Assembly: GCF_963662255.1 (NCBI RefSeq)
Contig: NW_026912129.1
Span: forward strand, 911,001 to 975,000
Origin: Cinclus cinclus
Lineage: Eukaryota > Chordata > Aves > Passeriformes > Cinclidae
DNA length: 64,000 nt
Direction of reading: 5' to 3'
The notes below the pieces were generated by a model. That model had not been told where the DNA came from. It was given only the letters and a program-made list of their open reading frames with translations, and did not search any database. Positions 11,150 through 24,468 of the stretch are shown in pieces. The stretch's first letter is position 1. Every line of letters starts with the position of its first letter. Both the position numbers and the translations under genes were made by a program.

Positions 11150-12980
11150 GTGCCATAGGCTTTTAAAAAATGCACATTCCTAAGTACAGCCAAATCGTAA
11201 GCCCTCTCTACCTGGTCACCAAAACAAAAGAACAATTTCCACTAAAGTCCTAAGCAGCAGCAAGCCTTTACCCAAATCAAGCAAAAAATCGCTCATGCCA
11301 TAGCCCTCAGCCCGGTCAAAATGGAACCAAAAGTACAAAATGTCCTTAACTCTGCAGCCGCAAACAAAGACTTGTCCTAAAGCCTTTGGCAAAAAGTACC
11401 TAGTAAAACCCAAAGCCAACCTCTAAAATTTTAAAGCCAAAATTACCAAAAGTCTAAAGCCAACTACACCCCAACAAAGAAGAAGATCTTGGCTGCTTAT
11501 AAAAAAGTTCAAGCTACCTCAAAAGTGATTAGCGCAAAAGCACAGCTCCTCCTAAGACCCCGACCACCAGTGCTAGGGTGAATGTGTAAAAGAAAGGTCC
11601 TCTCTACCCACCACGCCACCAATCCACATAAAACAAGTGAATCGCCCTCATCACACAGCGCACTTGTATCGAAAACCCAAATCACCCTGAAATTTTGAAA
11701 ATAATTACAAACTGGCCAGAAGGTAAAAAAATTTTGGTCTTGCCAATAAAAAAAGCAAAAACAAGGGACCCAAACTAATAAAGCCCCACCATACAACCAA
11801 CTGCCAACAAACAAAACTCGTTACGCTCTTTTCACTGATAGTTCCTGCCGCATCATAAGAATAAACCAAAAATAAAAAGCAGCTGTATAAAGCCCCACAC
11901 AACAAGTTGCACAAGCTACCAAAAAAAAAAGTAAATCAAGTCAACTTGCTGAACTCAAAGCTGTTCAGCTGGCCCTGAACATTACTAAAAAAACAAGTAG
12001 CCAAAGCTTTACCTTTAAACTAATTCATGAATGGTAGCCAATGCTCTGTAAAATTGGCTAAAAGAAATGAAAAAAGGCTAACAACGTAAAAAAAACCAAA
12101 ACAAAACAGTCTAAGCTGCTAATAAGTGAAAAAACATTGCCAATCGGGTAGAAAAGCAACCCGTAAAAGTCCATCATGTAAATACCCATGTCCCCAAAAG
12201 CCAGGCTAATGAAGAGCACCAACACAATAAGCAAGTAAATCAAGCTACAGGAATAAAGGTGTCACAAATAAACTAACAACACAAAAAGAAATTGTTCCTA
12301 GCTCAATAAGCCCATAATGCCTCAAGTCATCAAGACAAAAATGCTACCTATAAGTAGGCACAAAACCAAAAAGTAGATCTAAGCATAGACAGTATTTCCC
12401 AGGTTGTCCATGACTGTAAAACGTGCACTGCCATCAAGCAAACCAAACAAGTGAAGGCCCTCTGGTATGGGGGGCAGTAGTCCAAATATAAGGAAGCCTA
12501 GCAAATTAACTACATCACACTGCCTCAAACACGCCAAGACAAGCGCTATGTGCTAACCCTAGTAAAAACCACCACTGAACAATTAAAAACCTACCCTGTA
12601 CCTCACGCCACTGCCCGCAACACCATCCTAGGCCTAAAAAAGCAGTCCTTTGGAGACATGGTACCCCTAAAAAAATTGAGTCAAACAATGAGACTCGTTT
12701 CAAAAATAGCCTCATAAACACCTAGGCCAAAAAACATGGCATTAACTAAGTGTACCACAATCCTTATCACGCAGCAACGACTAAAAAAGCCAAAACAGTG
12801 CAATAAACTACTTAAAACCACCTTAAAAGCACTAAGTAGAAGGACCTTCAAAAGCTTTGTGGCTAATTTCATAGCTGTTGTTTTTCTTGTTTGTCTTGTT
12901 AGATATACTAGTAAAAAACTGTTATTCCTATCCCCATATCTTTGCCTAAGAGCTCCCTTAATTTCAAAATCATAATAATT
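11150..12980 (+). mobile_element. ERV pol fragment, G-to-A hypermutated
   Basis: Read on the plus strand this is a decayed retroviral pol segment: the end of reverse transcriptase, an RNase H region beginning with Phe-Thr-Asp-Ser-Ser near 11838 and a stretch rich in Ala-Glu-Leu-Lys-Ala-Val, and an integrase region near 12525-12860 with Tyr-Pro-Val-Pro-His-Ala. It is broken by many stops, often where tryptophan would be expected. The strand is very A-rich. In a hand count of three 60-base lines (11881-12000 and 12061-12120) 20 of 26 G residues precede C or T, so G is depleted before A and G. This is the pattern left by cytidine deaminase editing of minus-strand cDNA. No gag, env or paired LTRs are attached. 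Shared with copy 2. Confidence 0.75.
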
Positions 12981-13480
12981 GGTTAAAAGAAAAGATCATA
13001 TTTTTCAGTTCAAAAAAAAAGCTTCTACTTTTCTTAGCAAACACCTGTCTTTCAAACTAAGACACAAGGCGACCTCCAGAGATGCCTCCAGCCTCACCCA
13101 GCGTGAGATTCTGTGACTCTCAGAAAAAAGAAACAGGTTGCAGTTTCCTAATGACAAATAAAAAAGCTCCACACATGGCAGGCTTCTGCCGCCTTGACCA
13201 AATTGTTCCATGTCACGTGTCTTTCTTCTGCAGGTTCCTCCCTGGAGTGAGGATGCCCCTCAAGGACACTCCTTGAAGCTGAGGGAAATGTTTGCCCATG
13301 GTCATAGGTTTGGGTGAGTAGCATCAATCTTTGGTTAAGAATTGGTTTTGCTGGCTTGGATAGAATTGCTTCAGTGTTGCTTCAAATTGAATGCACTGTA
13401 TCAGAAGTTATAGCTCCCTGTATTGGGTAGTAATGAATTGTGATAAAGATCTTTGAGTTTAAAATTGTCATCATCATAAG
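12981..13480. other. Spacer downstream of the CEP250-like gene
   Basis: No gene is supported. The sequence is moderately AT-rich and should contain the 3' untranslated region of the minus-strand gene ending at 13587; reverse AATAAA-like words occur, but none is clearly preferred. Confidence 0.4.
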
Positions 13481-13586
13481 CTACCACAGCTCGATTAGAG
13501 AGAGTTCCCACGGCATTTAGGAACCCAACTGGGATTTCCAAGGCACACATTTGGGCCCTGACCCCTTTCTCCACAGGCTTTCTCCA

Positions 13587-16500
13587 TCAGCAGGAGGGCT
13601 GCTGCTGCCCTGAGCTCCTGGAGGACTCTTCTCCTTCCCAAGCCGATGTATTTTCCTGGGCAGACTTGCGGACAGGTAATGTAAAGTAATGTGAGGGCAA
13701 TTCTCTCCTGAAAGTTCTAGTTCTTCTCCCTTCAGTTGCCACCTGCACATTGGATGAGAGAGAGGGTCACAGAAACCTGCCAGCAAACATGAAGCCAAAG
13801 GACCTATGGACATCAAGGCAAGGACGTCTCTGCTCAGACACCCTGAACTGCACCAGACAACACTGAGGGCAAAAAGCTCTCACTGGCAGCTGTGCAAGAG
13901 TGTCCAGTGTGTGTCCGGGGACACGGCGCCAGGGAGGGAGGCAGTGGAGTGAAGGTGCCTTTGTGAAAGCCATGGGCTGCCACAACAGACAGAGCAAACA
14001 AAAGGCTGTGCCCACAGCAGGGACAGGGAGAGGCAAGCAAACAAGCAGAGGACTCCAGAGCGCTGCCTGGGCTAATGTGCCGTGTTCCAGAGGAGCCTGA
14101 GGCTCTGCACAGGCAGTGAAAGCCCATTTTACCTCCACAGTCCTCCTGGGGTCAGTGGTTGCTTCACGCTTCTCTGGCTTGTCTTCTGCTGATGTTGCAA
14201 CCACATGCCACACACTTTCCATGCCATTCCTGGAGTGCTCGGACAGCTGCTTCCCTTCTGCTCCAGCAGCCTGATGGGTATTCAGAGAGGAGATGATTGC
14301 CTTATTTCAAACACCACAAAAGCTGTAATCAGAAATCTCGGTGTTGGGAAACATCCTCGAAGCACCAGCAGTGCAGCTGCTGTTCAGCCTGCTAGGTACA
14401 AAACTCTGCTCAGTTTAGTTCATCACTCTGCTCACCTGCTCCATTCCTTTGCACGCAGAATCCAAAACCCCACATGGTGTCTACCCTTGCCTGGACAAAG
14501 GACAAGCAGCTCCCCATGCCCAGCTTTGGGCCTGGAGCTGATTTGAACAGCAAGTTCCTGCACAGCCAGCCCAGGCTCAGGGAGCAAACTCTCCCAAAGT
14601 TCAGAGCATTCCACATGGGAGCAGAGCACAATGTGGGCAACCAAGGCCAGGGGGAGAAGGAGACTTCAAGCACTGCTGAGGCCTTGAAACTCCTCCAACT
14701 CCGCTTTCCTGACACCGTGGGCTAGTATTGCAGAGGAGCCAGAGGCTTTGCAGAGGCAGCAAAAGACCATTTTACCTGCTCGCCAGTTCTCCTGGGCTCA
14801 GTGCTCAATCCAGGCCACTCTTTCCTCTCAGTTTCTGATGATGAAACGTGTTGCAAACATTCTAGGCTGGTGTCTGACATATAGAACAGCTGCACCACTT
14901 CTCCTTCAAAACCCGGCTGGGGATACAGAGAGGAGAAGATTCCCTTATTTCAAACACCACACAAGCTGTAATTCAGAAATCTCCATCACAGGAAGCATCC
15001 TCAAGGCACCAGCAGTGCAGCTGCTGTCCAGCCTCCAGGGTACAAGACTCTGCTCAGGCTACTTCATCACTCTCCTCATCTGCTCCATTCTTTCCCACAC
15101 CAAATCCAAATCCCCATGTGTTGCCTGCCCTTGTGTGGGCAGGGGAGAAGCAGCTCCCCATGCCCAACTTTTGGCCTGGAGCTAATTTGAACAGCAAGCT
15201 CCAGAGCTGTTTGGTCATTCAGGGCGTGCCAGGAAACAACCTGGCAGTCAATGCTCGCTGTCTGGAGCCAGGCACACAGACAAGGCTGCCTGCTGCAGCC
15301 CGGGCTGCTTGGCCTAAGCAGGCCAGGACTGACAGGGATAGAGAGTCCCAATTCTTTAGGGGGAGCATCATTGCAATCATTCAGGGATGTTGCAGTGCAC
15401 TGAAGGGCAATGCCAGAGCGTACCAGAATACAAGATTTTCCCTTCAGGATGTCCAAATGTTTCTTCAAAGTCCCTTTGGCCATTTCACTCTTGCTAAGTG
15501 CAGCCCTCAGGACTTGAGCTTCCTCGATCCATTTCTTCAAAGCAGCAGACCCATGCTCCAACTCCTCCTGCATGCTTTCCCCCTCCACATCTAATTGTTG
15601 ACTCTTTTCCATTTGATTTCTCAGCTACAGGCATTTCATTCTTCTTTGACAGATATCTCATGTGCTGCTGGTCCAAATCCCATGCATGCTGCAAAACAGG
15701 GACAAAAAGGGTCACTCATTCCCTCTCTCACTTTGCTTCTCATACCACATCTGGACTCCTGCCACAGGGGCAGGCACAGGATGCCCCTCTCTCTCTGCCT
15801 CTCGGGATGCTGCAGACCTTTGCTGGGGCCTCCTTGATACTGCATCTTTCCCAGCTCGCTCAGCCCATCCCAGCTTCCTTCCTGCCCTTCCCCGACCTCT
15901 TGCAGCTCCACTCCAGTGTTCCTTTGGAAAGGAGATGCCAGAACTGCAGCCAGGATTGCAAGCCCACGCTAAGCAGGATTTAGGCAGTGCCAGGAGGATG
16001 TGCTCTCCATCAGGGAGCTTCGAAGGGAAGAGCAAACACCCCCAGCATGTCATTCCCTGGGGCTGGGGCAACAGCAGTGGTTTTCCACCTCTTCTGTGTA
16101 GAGTTTCCATGGCACCATCCCCAGAGCCCCACTGTCCTCTCCTGGAGCAGCAATGGCCAGATCAGGCCAGGTCATTCTCTGCTGCCACTCAGGACGAGTT
16201 CTCCCCTTGCAGGCACACATCCTTCTCTGCAGCAGCACTTGGCTGTCCTCTCTTCTCTCCCCACTGGCTGCTCTCACAGGGCCAAGGCCAAACACCTTTC
16301 TATGAACAGCAAACTTGCTCTTCTCACCCCTCCTTCCACGTCCAGATATTTAGAAATCTGAACATGGCTTAGCACATGAGGAATTGCCCAAACCATGCAA
16401 TATCAATACAGCGTGGGCATTGAGAACTAAAGCTTCTAGGGCACAGAACTCCAGCATGGAGGAAAATCAGCAGCCTCAGCACTATGTAGCTTTGACATGA

Positions 16501-19500
16501 CTACAACACCTTTTCCTTCTCATTCAGAAGATTGGAATTAGCAAAGTTAAACTGGAAAAAGGTGCTCCTTAGAACTATGAACACCAGGTCCAATCACAGC
16601 TAGGAAATGGCCCATTCTGGCATCTGCCAATCTCACCAGCACTTCCTTCTTTTCCTTCTCCAGGCTCTCCAATTTCCTCTGCAAAAATGCCACCTCCTGA
16701 TGAAGAGTCTCAGCCTCTTCCTGCCATTCAGCAGCCTCTTTCTGCAGGGCAATTTCTCGAGAGGCATGCTTGAGTTCCCCATTCCACCAATCTGCAGGAG
16801 ACAAGGGGAAGGGGAAAAGCAAAGCAAAGGCAAACAGATGTGCATCCTGCAGTCACTATCAGCAGTGTCTTCTCTGCCTGCCTGTGTTTGCCACACCCTA
16901 AGCTCACAAATGATCCAGAGCTGGCAGAAATGAAGGAAACTTGCAGACAGAGAGAAACGCAGGAATGAAAGGGGCACGATTCTGAGGAATACAAAAGTGT
17001 GTTTGCTCCTGGGCTTGTGCAGGGTGAGCAATCCAAGAGAGACAAAGGAGCAGGGATGCCTGTGCAGGTCTGCTCCAGAGAGATCAAGAGCCTGGAGGCT
17101 CTGGCAGGGCCTGGGTTTTGGGGGAATCAAGCTGAGGCATCCAGCTACAGCTCCTTAGCGCAGACGTGGCACCTAAAAGGCACCAGCTGTGCATGGGGTC
17201 AGCCATAGCACAGGCAGATGGCACTGCCAGCCACGGCATCTTTCTTGAGAAAAAGCTTTCACTGGCACTACAATGGATAAATCTCCTGCTGGATGTTTTT
17301 TCCCACCTGCCTGTTCCCAGCACTGCCCTTTTCCTGTGCATGGGATCAGAAATCCCCACTGCTGACACAGGATGGGGCAGTGAATAGATGGGAGAGAAGC
17401 TGTACCTTGCTCATGTTGCTCCAACAGTTTCAGCAGCTCCCGACTGTGGGACATTAGTTGGACTCCCTGAGGCCGTGCCTTCCTCAGCTCCAGCTCCATG
17501 GCCTTACACTGTGTGGCCATGGCCTCTGCTCTTTCCTCAGAGCTCTGCAGCCTCACACGCAGCTCAGACACCTCAGTTTCTAGCTGCTTCTCTTGAGCCT
17601 CCTGGCGAGCTGCCTTCTCCATCACAGCCTCCAGCATGGCCCAGGTCTGCAAGATGGATGCACAGAGCCTCAGGGACAGGGCTCCTCCTGAGGCAGCAGA
17701 GGCAGCAGTAGGGAGAGCAACTAAAGAGAAGGATTTCAGGCAAAAAAACACGCAGGAAACAGAAGGTGCACAACCAAGAATTCCAATGGAAACAAACTGG
17801 GGAAGGAAGGCAGTGGACACCCTTGAAGCTGCAGCTCTGAACACCACCTGAACTGGCTGCAGTGCAAGTGCCCTGCCCAGCCTGCCATAGCCACCTCTGT
17901 GTCCCCACATTGCTCAGTGCCCAGCACAGGCACCAACTCCATCTGGGACAACACTGCTAACACAGGGACAGAGAAGCTCCAAAGGAGTCTGCAGCTGCTT
18001 CTGATCCCAGATTTCCTGCTGGAACCCAGGAGAGAATGGGGAAAAATATCTGCAGCACAGACCAGATCCAGCCTTGGCTTCAGGGTGCAGCAGCAGCCGT
18101 GGGCAGAACACGGCAGCAGTGGATGCTGCTGGGAGGGGAAAGAGGTTGGGGCCTCCATGCCAATGGTGTTGCTGTGTGTCCAGGGAGAAGAGGATGCCAG
18201 TGCACAGCTTACCTGGGTGTTGAGCTCCTGCAGTTCTCTTCTATGCTCAGAGCGGAGCTGCTCAGTCTTCTCAAGAGCAGAATGAAACTGAGACACCTGA
18301 TTTTTCAGTTCCAGGTTGTTTTCTTCCAGTGACTTGAGGCACAAGTTCTTTTCCTCCAGAGACAGAATCAGCCTAGAAGGAAATCATGCAACACATTACT
18401 ACATGGTATCACATTTTATAAAATCTCTTAGAACCTGCACCACCTCAGGGAAAAACTGCTCTGCCTGATGAACTTTGTCGAAACAATTTGGCTCCTTGTT
18501 CTTACTGCTGAATCAGCCCCACATGTGCCCACTCTGCTTTTGTTCCTGCAAGAATGGGGAGTTCCTGCTAACCTGCCCCACCTTCTTTCTGAGATGGAAA
18601 TGTGAATACAAACCTAACAAAATCTTGCAATGAAGACATCAGGGGAGAGGAATGCGTTTCTTCTGACTAAGCAGGCTCCAAGAGGGGGAAGGTTGGTCAA
18701 CATGGAAGAGACATTTCCTTCCCCCATCTTCAATGTCCAGGCAGGAGGAGCAGCACCCTACAGGCAGGGGATCTCTGGCAACTTCCCTAAGATTTACCAG
18801 CATCCGTCTTACTTTCAGCTGGAGAAACAAAGGCTGAAGGCAGAGGTGGCTACAGAGACTTGGAGCACAACGTGATGGAAGATGCAGAAAGCTCCAGGCA
18901 AGCAAGAGTTCTCTGCCTTCCTCTGTCTTCTTCTTGGAAGAAGAATCCTGTGACACTGACCATTAGCAGGACTTGATCAGCGCAAGGAGTCCTCCTAACC
19001 CTGGTCTTGTTTCTTGCAGTCTTTGCACAGTCAGTAATGCCTGTGACTGTGGAGGGTGGCAGGGACTCTGCTCGACTCCCTCCAGGCACTGGGGGGCATT
19101 TTATGAGGAGCGACTGAACAGAGACCTCCTTGTTTCATGGGTGCCTCCGACAGGACAATCTGACCCTGGGTCAGCAATCAGGGCCTTAAGATGGTTCTGC
19201 CCAGCAAAGGCAGCAGATGCCAGGCTGATCCAGATCCCTAAGGCTTCAAGGTATAGGACCCAAGGTGGAGCTGGTGGATGCATCCACCTCCTTACACTGC
19301 AGCTTGGGCAGTGTTAACATACCCACCTTGCCTAACAACACAACAGAACAGTCCCCAGAGGGAAAGAGCTACCCCAAAAGCCTCTATCTTCAGAAAAGCT
19401 TTGACTAAAGGCATCAAGGAAAAGAAAATGAGACACAACACTGAGATAATGAAACGTGTCTTGTCAGAGAGTTCAGAATCTGCCACTTAGGAAATGCTGC

Positions 19501-22500
19501 CAGAGCCCCTGGCACATGCAAAGATAGCAAAGGGGGAATCCATTCAGCAGAGTGCAGAGTCCCAAAGGCTTTCCTTTACCTGTCTTTTTCCCTCTCCAGG
19601 ACATTCACAGAAGCCTGCAATTGTGAATTTTGCTGTGCCACTTCTTCCCATTGACTCCATTCCCTCTCCAGGTTCTGCAGGTGCACTTGCAGCTCCTTGT
19701 TCTGACGTTCTGCCTCCTCCAGCCTCTTCTTGGTGTTTTCAACCTCCACCAGCTTCTGCCATGCCTGATCCTGTGCCCAGCTCACATCTTGCTGGGCTCT
19801 CTGGACAATCGCTTCCTGGGACTCTCGGGAGGCTGCCAGCTGGGATGTCAACTCTCCCACCTCCAGTCAAACAGAACAAAGCAGTCAGAGGCTACAGCCA
19901 CAGCTTGTCACTGTCAGCCAGAGCAGAGGCTGTGAGGAAAGGTAAAGGACAACTTCCCATTCATTTCTCCCTCTGTCCTGACAGCACCAGATTCACAATG
20001 GATATGGACAACTTGTCTCAATGTCTACGTGGCCCAGCAAGGGCACCTGAAAAAGCACCTCCCAAACCAAGGCTAGCAAGAAGAGGCCAGCAGGAATCCA
20101 TGCTGATGGCTGATGGTTGATGGCCAAGAGCCCAGAGCACTAGCCCAGCTGTCCAGGGCAGCAGCTGAGATTCAGCAAAGCCCTGAGTGCCCTTCAGAGC
20201 AGCTGCCATGGAGAGCACAGGACCAGGCAGCCCCAGGGATCCCCCCATCAGCTGCTGCTCTGCCATGGAAAAGCAAGAAGGCCACACATCCCTCCCTGCA
20301 TGACTGTGGTGCCACTGCTCTTTTGCTCACCTGCTTTTGTAGAGCCTCCCTCTGCTCAAGGAGGACATTCATTTCCTCCTTGATGCCTTCTAGTTCTTCC
20401 TTGTGCCTCCTTTCTGATGCCTGGATTTCACTGCGAGCTTCCTGCAGCTCAGCTTGCAGCTGTGCCTTGATGGTCTGGCAACAAAATGCAGAGCAACTTC
20501 CGGGGACCTGCCCTCAGGATCAGATTTTCCCACTTGTTTGCTCAAAATCCCGTTCTTTCAGCTAACTCCTTTGGCTTCTCTGGCCAGCTCTGCCTCCTCT
20601 GGAACACCTCCTTCTTGGGCCTGAGCTCTGGAGTTTAGCAGGCTCTGTGCTCCCAATGCCTGAAGCAGCCCGTGCCTGCTCAGTCCCAGGAGCTTCCTTT
20701 TGTGCCCTTGTCACTGCCCTGCACTCTCTTCCCTGCCTACTCACACTTACCTGACCCTTCCCTTGCTGCTCTTTCACCTTCTGCCAGACCTGCTGAAGCT
20801 GCTGGCAGGCTCGGCTGAGCTCTGCCCGAGTTTGGAGCACTGCCTCTGATAAAGCACTCCTCTCATTCTGCTCTTCCAGCAGCACCTGCACACAAGGAAA
20901 GAGCAGAAGGCTTCACACTTGCCCTGCAACATCTGTGTGGCAAGAGGCAGAGACTGATGGGCTCACGAGCTCTCTGAGCACTCAGCTGCTGCTCCCCTGG
21001 GGCCACTGTCTGCCCCGGGGGAGCCACAGCTTCCTAGGAAGTGACTTAGAACACAGGCCAGAAGGCATCTCTGGGTTACTGCTCAGAAATACTCCCGGTG
21101 AGGCTTTAAAAAGATTTTTCTCTTTTGTGTCAGCATTCCTGCCGCAGCCTCCCCATGCCCATAAAAAAGTCCTGTAGACTCACTTTGTCTGTGAACACCT
21201 CCCAGTACACACCCAGAGGGGAGCAGGAAGAGAACAGTGAAGATACTGTGAGTTACGTCTTAGAAAAAGAGAGCACAAGAGCAGCACACAAATCTCAGCT
21301 GAAAGCTCATGTTTCTGCCTGGCTTCCTATGACAGGGCTCATTCCTGGTCCCAAAGATAGCCCCGTTCACCTTTTCACCACCCCGAGTTCAAGAGCCCCA
21401 TACCCTGCCATCTGCCACAGCTCCAGCCTTACACAAAATCACACAGTTCTCTTTTCACAATCATTACCTCTCGCTTGGCATTTTGAAATCTGGTTCGTTC
21501 TGCTTCTTGTTGGGCCTTCAAGGTGGCAATTTTCTGCCTCATCTCAAACAGCATCTTCTGGTGCTCCCGCTCTCTCTCTGCCTTCTCTTTGTGCCATTGC
21601 TGCAGCACCTCTGCATGGTGCCTTTCACGCTCACTTGCCTGAGGAAGGGAGGAAAAGTCTTCTAAATGAAGTCCCGGGCAAGCTCCTCGCTTAAAAGTTT
21701 GAAGCTTCCCCCCTACCCACAAACGCCAACCAGAAAAGACAACAGCACTGGCTTCCTGTACTCCAGAAACCAGAAAGAAAATTAAACTATTAAATTCCTG
21801 TCAGGGAGGGTAAAAGGTGGCTCAGCAGGTGCAAGAATCACAGTCTCATGGAATCATTTTTGTTGGCAAAGACCTTCCCAAGCATTGAGTCCAACCACTC
21901 AGAACAGGAGGTGTCACCTTCCCCTCTCTGATGCCCCAGTCACAAGGACTGAAGAACAGGGGACCTCCCTGAGTTTCTCCTCCTCACACCCATGCTCCAG
22001 AGCCTTCCCCAGCTCCAATCCCTGGTTTAGAGACTCTGAGGCTGCCCAAAGAAACACATTCTGCAGAAGCATGTACAACGTTGCTGATGAAGATCCCGAT
22101 CCCTGTCTAATAAATGCATGGGCCATCCTGAGCCAGGTGTGCACAGCACTGTCCCTGTCTTCTACTGCCAGAAACAGCATCTGGACTGATCTGGAGGGCA
22201 CAACTCCCACAGGTGCTGCCTAGGAATAAGGGATCCAGAGCTGTGGTAACATCATCCCTCTCTTCCTCCAGCAGAGCCCCCTGAAGCTGCAATTGCTCCA
22301 TCGTCAGCATCTTAACTTCCATCTCGCTGTGCACTGATGGGTCTTCTCCCCAGAGTGCAGCCAAGTCCTCCAATACACAAGAAAGGGACAAGACAAGTCT
22401 TCAATGGAAAACCAGTCTCATTTCCAAAACCAACCTCAATCCTGTCCTTTTCTGCCTGGGCTGATGATTCCTTCCACTGCTTGGTGTTCTTCTGATGCAG

Positions 22501-24419
22501 ACTCAAGGCTCCTGGCTCCAGGATTCCAATGCATTGCTGCACCGTTTCCCGGGACTTGTCCATGTTTGCAAAGTCACTGCAGAGACAAGGCTCATTCAGA
22601 AGAACCAAGAGGCCTGAAGGGTCACCGATCCCATTTTCAGCACACCCGGATGGAGCAGGGTGCAGTGGGCTAAGGAAGACCTTGCTCTTTCCCTCCCGAG
22701 GAAATCCTCCAGAGACAAAGGGAAAGGAAGGCAGGATTTTGCCTTCCTTCAGTGAGATGCACTGGCTGGGCAGGGGTACGCAAAGAACAGAATTTGGGGA
22801 AGCAGCATGGTGAGAAGAAGGAATCTTCTCTTCCAATATGGCTCGGCATCTCCCAGACAGCCTTGGGAGTCACAGTAGAGCATGAAAAACCCAGACAGGA
22901 CGATGCTCGAGAGCCACACTGAGGCCTAGGCATGGGAGGACAGGGGATTTCTTCTCCCAGGACCCCTCTGAACTCCCAGGCCTGGAAGCAGATTGCCTCT
23001 GGAACACAGGAGGAGAAGGAGCAGGAAGAAAAACTCACCTTCTGATATCTTCTAGCAGACACTCTATGTCTTGCTGGTAGCTTCTGAACCTCTGGCTCTT
23101 CTCTGCCATTTGCTCAAAAAGTTGACACAAGCGCCCACAATTCTCAGTGGCTTGCTGAACCAGTTCAAAGGGATCCTGTTCATCAGTGGGTGCCTGAGTT
23201 GAGAGGATGTTCCCAGGACTGTCAGTGCACATGATGGAATTGGCCATGCTGTCACTGTCATCTAACAGCACCTGAAAGCCCACATCCAGCTGTTAGTCAG
23301 CTATTCTGATCCTATTGCAAAGTACCACTGAGATGCCTCTTCGGATCTCACAAGAACCAGTTTCCATTCCTGGAGAAGCACTTTCAAAATCCCAGCCAGC
23401 TCTGCACAGTTCACTCACCTCAGGGGCTCTGGAGGAACGTCCCCGGTGAGAAAGGCCTCGAACTCCCTGCAAGAGCACAGGGAAGAGCACACTCAGACCG
23501 CATGGCTGCCCCTGAGGCAGTCACCTCTAAGTGCTTCCCAGCCTGTCCCAGAGCACAGCAATTCCAGCTGAGCTCTTTCCCCCGCTCCTTAGGAATATTT
23601 CCTGCCCACTAGTTTGGCAGCAGCACAAACAAACATGCTGCAAGGTGTGCCATCACTTCTAAGAACACCAGAAGAGGAGTTGCCCAGAGCCTGCTCCTAC
23701 CTGGCCTTGAATGCTCCCAGGGCTCCAGGAGCAGGCACAGCTGCTCTGGGTAACCTGTGCCAGGGCCTCAGCACCCTCACAGGGCAGAATTCCCTCCCAA
23801 AATCCCATCCAACCCTGCCTTGTCTCAGGGGGAAGCCATTGTCCCTTATCCTGTCCCTGCAGGCCCCTGCCTTAAGTCTCTCTCCAGCTCTCTTGCAGCC
23901 CCTTCATGCATTGCAAAGACTCTAAGGTCACCCTGGAAGCTTCTGCAGGCTGCACAACCCCAGCTCTTGCATCCTTTTCCATTGGTGCAGCTGCTCCAGC
24001 CCTTGGAGCATCTTCCTGTTATCCCCACGGCCTCCTCTGGGCCTCTGGGGGTCATCTCGGAGATGTCTGGGAGAAACCCATTCTTGCCTCCAGGAAGCAC
24101 TGAGGCTGTGCTGTAAATTGGGCTGAAGGGAGGGCAATGAAAAGCTGCTCCCTTGTTTGTGCCCACGGCCTCCAGTGGGACAAGGACGGAGCAGGAGATG
24201 GGGCTGTGCTCTGGGATGGCCAGGAGCCCCCCATTCCCTCCCAGGCCTGTCCCCACAGCAAGCACCAAAGCTGCTGCCAGCTCTGGAACAGCCAACTGCT
24301 AATCCCTTCCTATTCCCAAAGGGAACCATTCCCTGAGGCACAGCCCAGGCCCAGCCAAGGCCCTGCTGGGCCTGGCACAGGAGAGCAGTGGCTTTTTCAC
24401 TCACCCGCCGGGTCTCCAT
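13587..24419 (-). CDS. CEP250/rootletin-like coiled-coil gene, copy 1 (frameshifted in exon 13)
   Basis: Sixteen minus-strand exons can be chained with matching phases: 24405-24419 (Met-Glu-Thr-Arg-Arg), 23419-23466, 23039-23271, 22435-22576, about 22253-22367, 21468-21638, 20751-20885, 20331-20474, 19580-19860, 18213-18372, 17406-17646, 16637-16791, 15424-15688, 14776-14916, 14133-14270 and 13587-13742 with stop TGA at 13587-13589. Most have GT donors and pyrimidine-AG acceptors. The product would be about 850 residues, far shorter than the roughly 2,400 of CEP250, and is dominated by Glu/Gln/Leu/Lys/Arg heptad-like coiled coil from exon 6 to 13. CEP250 tethers centrioles; any role here is inference. 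Exon 13 lacks five bases present in copy 2, which shifts the frame and would cut off the C-terminus. The donor of exon 5 is unclear because a CR1 sits beside it. Rootletin is the main alternative family. Confidence 0.6.
21838..22215 (-). mobile_element. CR1-type LINE 3' fragment
   Basis: The plus strand reads as the reverse of a CR1 3' end: CATGGAATCATTTTTGTTGG, then an AAGACC block and GAGTCCAACCA. It lies in the intron between exons 5 and 6 of the CEP250-like gene and reaches almost to the end of exon 5, so it may have disturbed that splice donor. Part of it is visible again at 63794-64000. Confidence 0.7.
23690..24065 (-). mobile_element. CR1 LINE 3' end in the first intron
   Basis: In reverse orientation the typical CR1 blocks appear in order: GGTAACCTGTGCCAGGGCCT, CACCCTCACAGGGCAGAATT, then a CTTATCCTGTCCCTGCAGG block and a CTCCAGCCCTTGGAGCATCT block. 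It lies between coding exons 1 and 2 of the CEP250-like gene. Confidence 0.85.
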
Positions 24420-24468
24420 CTGCCCCTTTGGTGGCAACAGTGACCAAATTCCAGTGTCCAAAGCAGTT

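Larger units (their letters stand above)
1..22044. repeat. Segmental duplication, copy 1
   Basis: This block matches 34932-57281 at almost every base. The coordinate shift is 34931 up to about 4373, 34283 from 5021 to 7871, then 36343 to 36405 up to 20885. Each change of shift marks an indel: about 648 bp extra in copy 1 at 4374-5020, about 2060 bp missing at 7871/7872, and smaller ones after that. From about 15028 to 22044 it also matches 57292-64000 (shift 42264, then about 42326, 42317 and 41956). The left end is cut by the window edge, so the full unit may be longer. Even non-coding parts are nearly identical (one difference noticed in the first 1.4 kb), so the duplication is recent or kept uniform by gene conversion. 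Confidence 0.95.

Noticed and set aside
14400..15260. Coding exons in the stretches ending Cys-Gly-Lys-Glu-Trp-Ser-Arg / Ala-Lys-Glu-Trp-Ser-Arg on the minus strand
   Set aside because: The two similar stretches (about 14430-14640 and 15076-15250) are duplicated intron sequence without acceptor and donor signals in phase.
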